Shown in pieces: positions 1 to 8,083 of a DNA stretch of 20,352 nt (position 1 is its first letter; each line of letters begins with the position of its first letter). The position numbers and the translations under genes are program-made. This DNA comes from a virus. The stretch covers positions 1 through 20,352 of the IMG/VR virus record IMGVR_UViG_3300044613_001247, one strand, 5' to 3'. The notes below the pieces were generated by a model. It was not told where the DNA came from. It made no database searches and saw nothing but the letters and a program-made list of their open reading frames with translations.

Positions 1-378
1 AACGATGAACAGCAAATTGACGGCGACCACATACTGATAAAGACCCAACTGTGTCAGACTGCCCAACTTCCACATGGTGATGGCCACAACGTGCAAGGTG
101 AGTTGCGCCACTAAGCTCCCCACCATCACCACTTTCCAGCCCTCGCGATTGCGGACCCACGCCCGGTAAATCATCGCGGCGAGAAAACAGTCGAGGACCG
201 GCGACGCCAGCAGCGCGTCAGGGAAATCGTACAGCGTCACCAACAGGTTATTGATGACAAACACGACAGCCAGCAAAGCGCTTACGCCCATTAGGTCCGC
301 GTATTTGGCGGGCCGGGCTCGGTACGCCAGAAAGCAAATGGCGAAGACCGCTACGGTGGCGACAAGATACCAGATCAC
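1..378 (-). CDS. Polytopic membrane protein (partial, runs off the window)
   Basis: The frame starts with GTG at 378, overlapping the previous stop as GTGA, and is open for 126 codons to the window edge. It is strongly hydrophobic, with four clear membrane spans and a start of a fifth: MIWYLVATVAVFAICFL, GVSALLAVVFVINNLLV, a span around LLASPVLDCFLAAMIY, VVMVGSLVAQLTLHVVAI and YQYVVAVNLLFIV. Short basic loops (RARPAK, RAWVRNREG) set the topology. It does not look like a standard holin, which has one to three spans. It may belong to a lysis or membrane-remodelling module, but no family is recognised. The codon pattern and the tight coupling support it as a real gene. Confidence 0.72.
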   Translation of the reverse strand, partial: MIWYLVATVAVFAICFLAYRARPAKYADLMGVSALLAVVFVINNLLVTLYDFPDALLASPVLDCFLAAMIYRAWVRNREGWKVVMVGSLVAQLTLHVVAITMWKLGSLTQLGLYQYVVAVNLLFIV

Positions 379-620
379 GGCTTGATAGGTCCGTCAGGGT
401 CGTTGACCGGCGGTTTGTCGTTGCCGCCCGAGAAAGCCACGATGTTGCCGCCGTCATTGGCCACGCTGGCGATGTAAGCGGCTTCGGCCTTCCCGAGCAC
501 TTCATGCAGTGCATTGGTTTTTTGAACGACTAGGCGGGCGGCTTTTTTAGCCTCCTTTGCCGCGTTCTCTAGAGCGACCGTAGCCGCGCCGATGGCGTCG
601 ATATGTTCCTGAGCAGTCAT
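375..620 (-). CDS. Small soluble phage protein of unknown function (81 aa)
   Basis: 81 aa from ATG at 620, preceded by GGAAAGG and overlapping the previous stop by one base. Residues 1-50 are a charged, Ala-rich helix (ATVALENAAKEAKKAARLVV). The rest is a Gly/Pro/Asn-rich flexible tail ending PPVNDPDGPIKP. No signal peptide, lipobox or membrane span is visible, so it is not a classical spanin. Its place between two membrane-protein genes suggests it works with them. The stop overlaps the next GTG start (GTGA). Confidence 0.75.
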   Translation of the reverse strand: MTAQEHIDAIGAATVALENAAKEAKKAARLVVQKTNALHEVLGKAEAAYIASVANDGGNIVAFSGGNDKPPVNDPDGPIKP

Positions 621-724
621 TATGTTGCCTTTCCGTTGACGCGACCTTCAAGCCGCACCAGCCAAATGATGACGGCCACACCTGCGAGGCCGAGGGTGAT
701 GAGGTGGCCAGGTTCGAGCGTCAT
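620..724 (-). CDS. 34-aa single-span membrane protein
   Basis: A 34-codon frame from ATG at 724, overlapping the tailspike stop as ATGA; its TAA shares a base with the next start (TAATG). It reads MTLEPGHLITLGLAGVAV, then IIWLV, then a charged end (RLEGRVNGKAT): a short outside-type N-terminus, one membrane span and a basic cytoplasm-type tail. Coupling on both sides makes it a credible gene despite its size. Its position after the tailspike and ahead of more membrane genes suggests a small holin-like or lysis-accessory protein. The ribosome site is weak, so it probably depends on re-initiation. Confidence 0.72.
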   Translation of the reverse strand: MTLEPGHLITLGLAGVAVIIWLVRLEGRVNGKAT

Positions 725-2760
725 CACGGGAGCCTGTAAGTGATGTTGCCGATGAAACGGTTGCCCGCACCGATGGCAGAGTTGCCGTCGTATTTGCTTA
801 GTTCAAACTTGGTCAGGTCAGACGGGCGAATGTAGCAAGTATGCTCAAAGCCCGTGTTCTGGATTTCCTGCGTTGCGGCAGCAGTGGGTCCGCCCGCCGT
901 AAGCGGAACAGTGAAATACAGCGCACCCGATGCCGGGCCAAGCGTCGTCAAGGCAAAGTCAAACTCAACCAGAATGGCCTTGGCGTTGATGTATGTGTAG
1001 CGAGCCGAGTTGATCGTGACCGTCGTGGGAACGCCGCCCGTGGAGTCGAAGGTCGGGGTGTAGGAAGTCCAGTCCTGTTGTGCCTGCTCGACACCAGTAA
1101 TAGATCCCGCATCCGTGATCGAGACACCGTTGGCAAAGCCCGTGACAGTCAGATAGCCCCGAACCTCAGTCGTGCTTTGGGCGCGAGAGTTCCGCAGGCC
1201 GTAAGACATAAAGCCGGCCGGATCAGTGATGTTGGCGTTCCAAACCCGCACCGTCGTCGCGTCGGTGTTGGCATTGTCCGAAGTGACCCGGATGCCGTCG
1301 CCCGTGGACGTCCCGCCGTTGGATGTGTTGACGTTTTTGAGAACGGGATACAGGTCGATGTCGGAGCCGGTGGACGTAATCACCACGCCGATTTCGGACA
1401 CTTCCGCCGCATTGACCCGGACGGTGCAACGAGCCTGCGACGCGCCCTGCATGATGACTGCGTTAATCATCGTGGTGCCGGACACGTTGACATCGATGTT
1501 GGACACTGGGCCATTGACCGACGCCAGATAACCGACATCGCGCCCGATGCCCTCAACCCGGATGTTCGCGATAAGACCACCCGACAGCGCCGCCGTCTCG
1601 TAAAGCGAGCCGCCAATGTTGTCCGCAATGTTTCCGTAGCAGTCGATATTGGTCATTGTGTAACCGCTGACCGACGACTGGTTTTTGATCAGCGAGGTGT
1701 AGATGTCGCTGCCGCTGTTGCCCGACGCAATCAGGAACCCGGCCTGATTATAGACCGCGTGTTGCCCCGGAATGTTGCGGAAGGTGTTGTCCAGCAGGTA
1801 GGTCGGCTGCGTCGGCGCGTTGGTGGCGCTGACCAACTCGCGCAGCACACCTTGAGCAGAGCCGCTGATCGTGCAGTTTTGGACGCGAGTGTTGTCGGCG
1901 GTGCCGTGGGTCGTGTCATTGGCGATGTAAACGCCATTGTTGAAGTTGCCGTCACCGGGGATCGTGACAGGAACGCCGCCGCTGGTGACGCTGGCGTAGC
2001 CGTTGACGCCCTCAATGTTCACGCCGTCAATGGTGTTGTCAGAGCCGCCAAGCACGGCAATACCTGCGTTGCCCCAGTTCACCACTTTGCCGGGGCCGTA
2101 GATCGCGCACCGCTGACAGCCCGTGAAACGGACGCCGCGATAGACCTCGTTACCTTGGTTGCCGGTCCATGTGCCGCCGTTGTTCCACCCGCCCGGCCCG
2201 TAGATCGTGCCGCCGTTCAGGTTAATGACCACGCTGTTAATGGTCGTGCAGACGAAACCGGACTTGTTGACCGTATACTGGCGAATGGTCGTGGTCGGGG
2301 ACAGGTCAATCCTGTGGCCAGTGCGGAGCGTCAGGCTATCCGAAATGTGGTAGTTGCCGGGGAAATAGACGAACAGGCTGGCATCCAGCGCCTTTTGGAT
2401 GTTGACCGTGTCGTCCGTGCTTCCGTCGCCCGCAGCGCCAAACTGTTCCGGTGTGACAGCAAAACGACGCAACGTCGTTTGCAGCGTCTCGTTGATTGCG
2501 CCGGTACCAGCTTGCAGGAAGTTGATAGCCGTTGACGCAATCTGGCCTAACGCAGCAAGGAAGGCGCTATTGTTTGCCGTGGCAAGCAGGGTGCGCGTAA
2601 ACGCGGTTCCAATCACCGTGTTTATGTATGTGCCTAGAACGGAGGCGGTCGTGCGCTTTGCTGGACCCGGCGAACGATAAACGGCCAGCACATCACTATC
2701 CACCACGGGGGCGGATAGGGCCTGAAGCTCAGGAAAAGTCTTACGGGGCGTGGTGGCCAT
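724..2760 (-). CDS. Tailspike protein with beta-helix (pectate-lyase-like) domain
   Basis: 678 aa. Residues 1-95 form a virion-attachment region. From residue about 99 the hallmark VTPEQFGAAGDGSTDDTVNI starts a right-handed beta-helix of the pectate-lyase/glycosyl-hydrolase-28-like superfamily. Many Asn/Gly/Val turns follow, such as TINSVVINLNGGTIYGPGG. Residues 563-678 form a C-terminal beta domain (DWTSYTPTFDSTGG ... NITYRLP) common on fibres and spikes. Tailspikes of this build bind and often cleave or deacetylate host polysaccharide, so depolymerase activity is possible. The catalytic acids cannot be assigned from the sequence alone. AAGGGA precedes the ATG, and the stop overlaps the next start as ATGA. 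It is the second likely receptor-binding protein, next to the collar fibre. Confidence 0.9.
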   Translation of the reverse strand: MATTPRKTFPELQALSAPVVDSDVLAVYRSPGPAKRTTASVLGTYINTVIGTAFTRTLLATANNSAFLAALGQIASTAINFLQAGTGAINETLQTTLRRFAVTPEQFGAAGDGSTDDTVNIQKALDASLFVYFPGNYHISDSLTLRTGHRIDLSPTTTIRQYTVNKSGFVCTTINSVVINLNGGTIYGPGGWNNGGTWTGNQGNEVYRGVRFTGCQRCAIYGPGKVVNWGNAGIAVLGGSDNTIDGVNIEGVNGYASVTSGGVPVTIPGDGNFNNGVYIANDTTHGTADNTRVQNCTISGSAQGVLRELVSATNAPTQPTYLLDNTFRNIPGQHAVYNQAGFLIASGNSGSDIYTSLIKNQSSVSGYTMTNIDCYGNIADNIGGSLYETAALSGGLIANIRVEGIGRDVGYLASVNGPVSNIDVNVSGTTMINAVIMQGASQARCTVRVNAAEVSEIGVVITSTGSDIDLYPVLKNVNTSNGGTSTGDGIRVTSDNANTDATTVRVWNANITDPAGFMSYGLRNSRAQSTTEVRGYLTVTGFANGVSITDAGSITGVEQAQQDWTSYTPTFDSTGGVPTTVTINSARYTYINAKAILVEFDFALTTLGPASGALYFTVPLTAGGPTAAATQEIQNTGFEHTCYIRPSDLTKFELSKYDGNSAIGAGNRFIGNITYRLP

Positions 2761-2769
2761 TGTAGTCCC

Positions 2770-3945
2770 TTAAAACTTGATAATGAACATGAGGGCAATG
2801 TTACGCGGGCGCGTTTCGCTGCCGCCCGTAGACCCCGTGTTGTACGGCGTAATGGTTTCTGACCCGCCCGTGCCCGTTGTAGTCAGGCCCGACGATGTGT
2901 CGTCATTTGCAGCCGGAGGCTGGACGCTGTGTGTGTGCGCCTCAAGCTCGTCAGCCTGCGCCGAACCAAACGCCCGCGCCGGGTCAATGCCGCGTCCGTT
3001 ATCCCACCCTCGCGCGAACTCACCGCGAAAATCAGGAAGGTTGAACGTTGTGGACCCGTCACCCGACCCAAACACGGTGCCGATGGCAGTGAACAGACCC
3101 GCGTACGTCGTGCGAGATACCGCCGCGCCGTTACATTCCAGCCAACCAGTCGGAGCCGTGTTAGCGCCATACATCGTGATGGAGCCGACAGGGACAGCCG
3201 CCGCAAAAGTGCCAGCCGCGCTAAGGAAGCGAGCCGCTGCCGTATCGCCAGCCGCAGGGGCGGGAACGAGGCCCTTGGTGCCACCCGATCCGCTATCACC
3301 CACAACCGCGCTAAGGATCGTGGTTGCTTGAGCGCCGGTCAAATCCTCAACCACGCCGGTTGAGGCAGTCACCCGACCCTTGATCGTAGCCGTGGCAACC
3401 GTCGCCAGTTTGGCATTCGTGAACGATGCGTCAGGAACGGTCACGGTCGAGGTGAAGGTGGCCGTGCCGTTAAAGGTCTGGTTTCCGGTGAACGTGCCAG
3501 CCGCCGCAACCGACAGCGTATCCGTGCCAGCGTTGCCGATAGTCGTGTTACCGTTGACAGTCAGGTTTCCGGTAACGGTCTGGTTTCCCGAGAACGTCAC
3601 GCCGAGCGGGAACGTCACGCCCGACGACGTAGCCGACAGAACAGCCACGCCGCCGCAGACCAACGCAGCAGAGTTTGCAGCCGGAAAATAAAAGCCGGTG
3701 TCCGTGTCGCCAATCACGGCAATCGACGGTGCTGTAATCAGGCCATCGGAAACGCGGATGCCTTGAGCAAACGGAATGACCGCCGCCGCTGGCGTCTGGC
3801 CATCGGATGCCAGCGATTGCGTAAGCGCCGTGGCGAGGTCCGCAAGCGTGGCGTTCCAATCGTCCGACAGGATAGCGGTTTCCGGGACTGCCGGATTCCA
3901 TGTGTTTGATGGGGGCGAATATGATCCAGAACCGTTGCGGGCCAT
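2770..3945 (-). CDS. Tail fibre with C-terminal phage tail-collar domain
   Basis: 391 aa. Residues 1-55 carry an attachment domain seen in many short-tailed phage fibres (NTWNPAVPETAILSDDWNAT, then ALTQSLASDGQ). A central Gly/Asn/Thr/Val-rich part (residues about 110-170) repeats short units such as TGNLTVNGNTTIGN and is probably a trimeric beta shaft. The C-terminus, from VPVGSITMYGANTAPTGWLE to the end, is a tail-collar (T4 gp12-type) receptor-binding head, with FNLPDFRGEFARGWDNGRG and EAHTHS (His pair that binds metal in this family) and the closing ETRPRNIALMFIIKF. It likely binds a host surface receptor. AAGAGGA precedes the ATG; the stop is followed ten bases later by the tailspike gene. 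Confidence 0.9.
   Translation of the reverse strand: MARNGSGSYSPPSNTWNPAVPETAILSDDWNATLADLATALTQSLASDGQTPAAAVIPFAQGIRVSDGLITAPSIAVIGDTDTGFYFPAANSAALVCGGVAVLSATSSGVTFPLGVTFSGNQTVTGNLTVNGNTTIGNAGTDTLSVAAAGTFTGNQTFNGTATFTSTVTVPDASFTNAKLATVATATIKGRVTASTGVVEDLTGAQATTILSAVVGDSGSGGTKGLVPAPAAGDTAAARFLSAAGTFAAAVPVGSITMYGANTAPTGWLECNGAAVSRTTYAGLFTAIGTVFGSGDGSTTFNLPDFRGEFARGWDNGRGIDPARAFGSAQADELEAHTHSVQPPAANDDTSSGLTTTGTGGSETITPYNTGSTGGSETRPRNIALMFIIKF
3475..3621 (-). repeat. Short imperfect repeats in the tail-fibre shaft
   Basis: Two near-identical 21-base units (3475-3495 and 3577-3597, 102 bases apart) encode F-T/S-G-N-Q-T. A 12-base unit occurs twice 18 bases apart (3592-3603, 3610-3621) and encodes G-V-T-F. 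They lie in frame in the fibre shaft and reflect its repetitive beta structure; they could promote slippage or recombination that changes shaft length. Confidence 0.6.
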
Positions 3946-3947
3946 AT

Positions 3948-6545
3948 CTAATCCTCTTGTCCAGCCGCGACCGCTACGCCCGCACGGATGCGGTTAGCGC
4001 CACGGGGACGGTTAAGCGCACGGGTCAGCCGGGCGTTGAAGTCTTCGGAACCGGCCATCAGCAGATCGGCCAGCGTTTCGGCGTTGCGGCGAGCAAGGAA
4101 ATCATCGACGCCTTGTCCGATCCTCGCGGGAATACCAAGCGGGTTTGTTGCCGATTTTACCGCGCCTGACGCAAGGTTTCCGCCGCGTAGGTTTTGGATT
4201 GCCTCTGTGTTAAACGCGGTTTCCGAACCGGCGCGTTGACGCTGGCCAGTCGCTTGCAAAACCTCGACGAGTTGCGCCATCGGATCAGAACCACGAGCGG
4301 GCGCGGCATTGGCGCTAATGGGTGGGAATGCCATGTTAGGGTCGGGACGGTTTACAACGTCAAGCGCCCCCATAACTGTCCGGCGCTGTTCAGGGTTTCC
4401 GAACGCGCGAGCGGCAAAATTTGCGCCGCCAAACTGGTTGGAACCTGTAGCCAATTCTTGCTGCGCTTCCATCGCTTGACGCGCCAGTTGCTGCCGAACA
4501 AGCGGGCCACCAACAGAAGGGTCAATCTCGCTCATGAGTTCTAGCGCGCGGGCGGTTTCAGCGGCTTGGCCCTCAAACGGCGCGTCAGGGAACAAGCGCC
4601 CCGTCATTGCCGCAAGGTTTGGCGCGGCTTCCGACGTGTCAGCAAGCGCACCAATCGGACCGGCTTTAAGCGGGTCAATAAACGCTTCATTGATGCCGCG
4701 CACCGTGTCGCGGGCCATGCCGTAATCTGGCGAGGCTTCACGGGCCAAAGCATCAGCCAACCGTTGCGCTTCCGTCCGTTGAGCGGCGCGCGTCATGCTT
4801 CCGCCAACCCGCATAGAGTTTGGCGCGGCTTCATCGGCCATCGTGCCGAGTTGCTTCACAACCTCATTGATGACGTTAAGATCATTGTTCGGGCTAGGCG
4901 CTGCGAAGGGGTCGAAAGTGGAGCGAACCGCGTCAGGGTTGCGAACAACAGACTGGCCCGGCGCGCGAATAATGTCCGCCTCCGCTCCCGCGCGGAACGC
5001 CGCACCACCTTTCGGCGTAGTGGTATCGAGAACCGAACCCTGACGAAGAAACGTCGGGTACACCGCTCCTTCACTTCCGGCATATTCCGACGCGATCTGC
5101 GGACGGCGGGTCACATACAAACCTTCGCCAAGCGCCCCGCGCTCGGTCATGTCCGTTCGGAACTCGCCCTCAAATGGCTGGCGAGAGCCGTGGTAATAGG
5201 GCCGGTCTGTGTTGAAGCCTTGCTGTTGTGCTCGCAGCATCCGCACGTCTTGTTCCATTGGCAGTTCACGGCTGAGAAGCGGCGCAAGCTCCTCGTCACC
5301 GCGAACCGCACGCAGTGCGGCGGCAAACGACGGGTTTTCCGTCAGTTGCTGGAACTGTTCAGGCGGGAGAGATTGACCGGGCAGACGTTCATAGAACGGG
5401 CGAGCGTCCTCATTTGCGCGTTGACGCAAGCGCGTCAGCACACCGCCAGCCGCCTCCCGCACTTGAGGCGCAAGAGTAGATGGCTCAACGCTTGGCGCAA
5501 TCTGGTTTAGCCGCGCCTCAATAGCGCCCTGCACCTGAGCGGGGCGATTGGCGAACATCGGGGCCATGCGCGTCGTCTGGCCCTCGACCACACGCTGCAA
5601 GCGGCCAAGGCCTGACCCGCCACCCGTGACTTGCTGAATGGCCTCTGCGTTGGTCAGGTCAACGCCCATCGCCTGCGCGTCACGCCTAAGCGCCGTTGCC
5701 AGTTGCAGGTTCTGCGGGGTTACGCCTTCCGCTGCATTGCGGAGGGAAATGTCAGCACCGCCGCGAACTGCGCCCACGCCACCAACGCCAAACCCGCCAA
5801 GCAGACCGCCACCAAGACGCGCCAAACCCTCTGCCGTCGTATCGCGCTCACCGCCGCTCATGCCGCGCGCAATCTGGCCAGCGGATTCGCTTGCAAGCGC
5901 CGGAACCGCAACCGACGCCACCCGCGTCAACGCTCCGCCCGGTGCCAAACCGCCCGGCAGAAACTCGCCAAGCGTCCGTGAGTATTCTCCCGCGACCGTC
6001 TGAGGCTGGTAATAATCCCGGCCAAGCGCGTCGCGGATGCTTTGGTTGAGGTCTTCGCCGCTTGGCAAAAACCGCGTCATACTCGTGGGGTTTTGCAGGC
6101 TTTCGGGGATTATATCCCGAAGCGAGCCGGGCAAGCCCGCGATACCCGTCAAACCTTCAACCACACCAGTCGGAAAAGATTTTGCGACATCCTCCACGCC
6201 AGATTGCGGACGCTGCATCAAGCCGGGCGACAGCGGCTCGTCGCCGGTTCTAGCCACACCTTCTCGCGCGTCTTCTGGCAGCGCATAAACCGTGCCATCC
6301 GCGCCCCTGACCCACGTTCCGCGCGTCAGACTTGCCACTAGCGCCTGACCCTCTGGCGTAGAGCGGTCAATAGTTGTCAGATCAATCGGGTTGTTTTCGG
6401 TCATGCCCGGTTCGGCGTAATACGCCGCGTCTTCCGGACCGCCGAAATTCTCCTGCATTACGCGCACGATTTCTTGATCAGGCGTCCCTGCCGGAAACTT
6501 GATGACCGTCCCATCCGGGGCGATGATTTCAATGTCCGGTTCCAT
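3948..6545 (-). CDS. Large internal/ejection-type protein with inserted ADP-ribosyltransferase-like domain (865 aa)
   Basis: 865 aa. Residues 1-35 contain IIAPDGTVIKFPAGTPDQEI, an N-terminal motif seen in phage internal proteins. Residues about 195-265 are Gly-rich and hydrophobic (VASVAVPALASES, GGGLLGGFGVGGVGAV), possibly membrane-active. The rest is mostly long helices. Embedded at about 449-547 is a compact, aromatic- and Gly-rich segment: YYHGSRQPF (450-458), GEGLYVTRRPQIASEYA (473-489), AVYPTFL (494-500) and VVRNPDAVRSTFDPF (533-547). This order (HG-S/T, G-x-Y-x-T, then N-P-D-x-[I/V]-R-S-x-F-D-P) is the pattern of ADP-ribosyltransferases of the polyvalent/MuF-associated type. Position suggests injection with DNA, so the domain could modify a host target early in infection. 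The virion role is inferred; catalytic residues are tentative (H452, Y477). Confidence 0.8.
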   Translation of the reverse strand: MEPDIEIIAPDGTVIKFPAGTPDQEIVRVMQENFGGPEDAAYYAEPGMTENNPIDLTTIDRSTPEGQALVASLTRGTWVRGADGTVYALPEDAREGVARTGDEPLSPGLMQRPQSGVEDVAKSFPTGVVEGLTGIAGLPGSLRDIIPESLQNPTSMTRFLPSGEDLNQSIRDALGRDYYQPQTVAGEYSRTLGEFLPGGLAPGGALTRVASVAVPALASESAGQIARGMSGGERDTTAEGLARLGGGLLGGFGVGGVGAVRGGADISLRNAAEGVTPQNLQLATALRRDAQAMGVDLTNAEAIQQVTGGGSGLGRLQRVVEGQTTRMAPMFANRPAQVQGAIEARLNQIAPSVEPSTLAPQVREAAGGVLTRLRQRANEDARPFYERLPGQSLPPEQFQQLTENPSFAAALRAVRGDEELAPLLSRELPMEQDVRMLRAQQQGFNTDRPYYHGSRQPFEGEFRTDMTERGALGEGLYVTRRPQIASEYAGSEGAVYPTFLRQGSVLDTTTPKGGAAFRAGAEADIIRAPGQSVVRNPDAVRSTFDPFAAPSPNNDLNVINEVVKQLGTMADEAAPNSMRVGGSMTRAAQRTEAQRLADALAREASPDYGMARDTVRGINEAFIDPLKAGPIGALADTSEAAPNLAAMTGRLFPDAPFEGQAAETARALELMSEIDPSVGGPLVRQQLARQAMEAQQELATGSNQFGGANFAARAFGNPEQRRTVMGALDVVNRPDPNMAFPPISANAAPARGSDPMAQLVEVLQATGQRQRAGSETAFNTEAIQNLRGGNLASGAVKSATNPLGIPARIGQGVDDFLARRNAETLADLLMAGSEDFNARLTRALNRPRGANRIRAGVAVAAGQED
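4905..5201 (-). other. ADP-ribosyltransferase-like domain within the 865-aa protein
   Basis: This span codes for residues 449-547 of the large internal protein. It carries the H-Y type ART signature: Y451-H452-G453-S454, then G475-L-Y477-x-T479, then a Tyr-rich strand (Y488, Y496), and finally N536-P-D-x-V-R-S-x-F-D-P546. The helical chain on either side (LRAQQQGFN before, LNVINEVVKQLGTMADEA after) reads as one interrupted helical repeat, so the domain appears inserted. No catalytic glutamate could be placed with confidence. Confidence 0.65.
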
Positions 6546-8080
6546 TATTCAAGCTGTCCGGTGTTGGGGTTATAACGGCGTGTTTGGCCGTTAGAACGAG
6601 GCGGCGCTGCCGGTTGACGCGGGCGGCTTGGCGCAGCAGGACGCGGTTGCGGACGCGGGGCGGGGGCTTCTTCCCATCCGTATGCCTGACGAACAGACGG
6701 CGGCACAACGTCATCAAACGCGCCAGCGCCAAGGCTACGGTCCAGAAATTCTCTGCGGCCCATGACTTGCTCACGAATCATGGGCATTTGCGTCCCATAC
6801 AGCGTTTCGGCCACACCGGAGATTTGTGCGCGAATTTCGGGGCTAAACCGACCCGACGACGAGAGATAGCCGCGCAGACCCGCCAAGCCGCCCGCGATGC
6901 CCTGAACTTCCAGTTGCAGATTTACGTCGCCCTCTTTGACCACACCGTCGTCAATAAGGCGTTGCAATCCGTTAACCGCAGCAATGTCGCCCGCGCCGTT
7001 TTGCGCTCCCACGCCTGCCCGCACCGCTTGAATGTTGCGGGTAATTGCGGTTGCTTGGTCGAGAAGTGGGCGAATCCGCTGTTGCTCGCCAGTGATGGCT
7101 GTAAACCGCGCAGTCTGGTTTCCGCCGAGGTCTTCCCTACCGCCGGTTTCTGGAACAAGCGTCCCGTCTCTCAGGCGTCGATAGCCCGCCGTTGGCGTTT
7201 GAACCGTCGAGGCTACGCCGCTTGGATTAATAGAATATGTGGTCCCCTCAACCATGCCAAACGGGTCGTTTGGCCCGGCCACAACGGTTCTGGTTCGCGC
7301 AAGTTCAGGAACGCCTTGCTCACCAAACAGCGGAACCGGCGGCGTCGCGCCAGTCGGGTCAACCAAATACTTGACGCCGTTTTGGTCTGTAACTTCTCTC
7401 CGTTCCGCAGCGGGGGCCGACATCCGTTGACGAACCAAGTCGATTTCTCCGCGCACCCACGCGCCAATTGCGGGATCACCTGTCCGGCGAAACGCGTCAA
7501 CGCCCTCCTGAATCCGGGCCATTTCACCCGGCGTAATCCCAAGCGGGTTAGCAGCCGATTGAGGCGCGATTTGCGGGGCCACTTGCGGGGCATTGACAGG
7601 CGGCGCGGCAAGTTGCGGCATCGGCGGAACGTCTGCCATCGGCGGCATTGCTGCGGGCATTCCAGCCGGAGCGGCGGGACGCATAGGCGAACCCGCAACC
7701 GCTGCAACAGGGGCCGTCATGGCCTCAACGGGCTGTTGCGTGTTGGAGACGGGCGGCACCATTGGAGGCGGCGCAACGGGCGGCATATCTGTAGCGGGCG
7801 GCGCACCACCGGAATCGCGCAACACGCTTGCCAGCGTCAAGCCAAACGCATCCGCTTCGCCCGTCGTCCGTCTTGCCCGTTCGTCCCGCACCGCCCGTTC
7901 AGCACGGTTAGCGCCAAACTGCGTGATGCCTTGGCCGAGAAGCCTAGCCGCAAGCTCGCCGTAGCCGCCCCTAATCTCTACGGGCTGGCGTTGTTGCTCA
8001 AGCAGTTGGGCCAGCATTGCGCTACGGCGCATAGCCGGGGTTTCGATCATCTGCGGGGCAGGCATGGGAGTGCGGGCCAT
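6545..8080 (-). CDS. Internal virion protein with long Pro-rich linker (511 aa)
   Basis: 511 aa. Residues 1-90 are helical and Gln/Arg-rich (RSAMLAQLLEQQRQPVEI, then GYGELAARLLGQGITQFGAN). Residues 91-180 are dominated by Pro, Ala and Met and must be disordered. A folded part follows, with GDPAIGAWVRGEIDLVRQRM, a beta-like middle with DQNGVKYLVDPTGATPPVPL, and a helical domain (GDIAAVNGLQRLIDDGVVKE). The C-terminus is a second Pro/Arg-rich tail. Flexible, elongated proteins of this kind are often stored in the capsid or channel and ejected with DNA; no enzyme motif is seen. Its stop overlaps the next start as TAATG, so it is coupled to the ART-bearing protein. Confidence 0.75.
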   Translation of the reverse strand: MARTPMPAPQMIETPAMRRSAMLAQLLEQQRQPVEIRGGYGELAARLLGQGITQFGANRAERAVRDERARRTTGEADAFGLTLASVLRDSGGAPPATDMPPVAPPPMVPPVSNTQQPVEAMTAPVAAVAGSPMRPAAPAGMPAAMPPMADVPPMPQLAAPPVNAPQVAPQIAPQSAANPLGITPGEMARIQEGVDAFRRTGDPAIGAWVRGEIDLVRQRMSAPAAERREVTDQNGVKYLVDPTGATPPVPLFGEQGVPELARTRTVVAGPNDPFGMVEGTTYSINPSGVASTVQTPTAGYRRLRDGTLVPETGGREDLGGNQTARFTAITGEQQRIRPLLDQATAITRNIQAVRAGVGAQNGAGDIAAVNGLQRLIDDGVVKEGDVNLQLEVQGIAGGLAGLRGYLSSSGRFSPEIRAQISGVAETLYGTQMPMIREQVMGRREFLDRSLGAGAFDDVVPPSVRQAYGWEEAPAPRPQPRPAAPSRPRQPAAPPRSNGQTRRYNPNTGQLE

Positions 8081-8083
8081 CGC

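Noticed and set aside
375-620. Calling the 81-aa protein a spanin
   Set aside because: It has neither a signal anchor nor a lipobox, which a spanin subunit would need.
841-2535. Long plus-strand open frame (564 codons) opposite the tailspike
   Set aside because: It is antisense to a clear beta-helix tailspike; the translation is Arg/Val/Asp-rich with no domain, and GC-rich codon structure commonly opens such mirror frames.
3475-3621. Repeats in the tail fibre as a diversity-generating or phase-variable element
   Set aside because: There is no template repeat, reverse transcriptase or invertase in the window; the units are in-frame shaft repeats.
4566-5510. Plus-strand 314-codon frame opposite the ART-bearing protein
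   Set aside because: Antisense shadow with Arg-rich low-information sequence; the minus-strand frame has clear domains.
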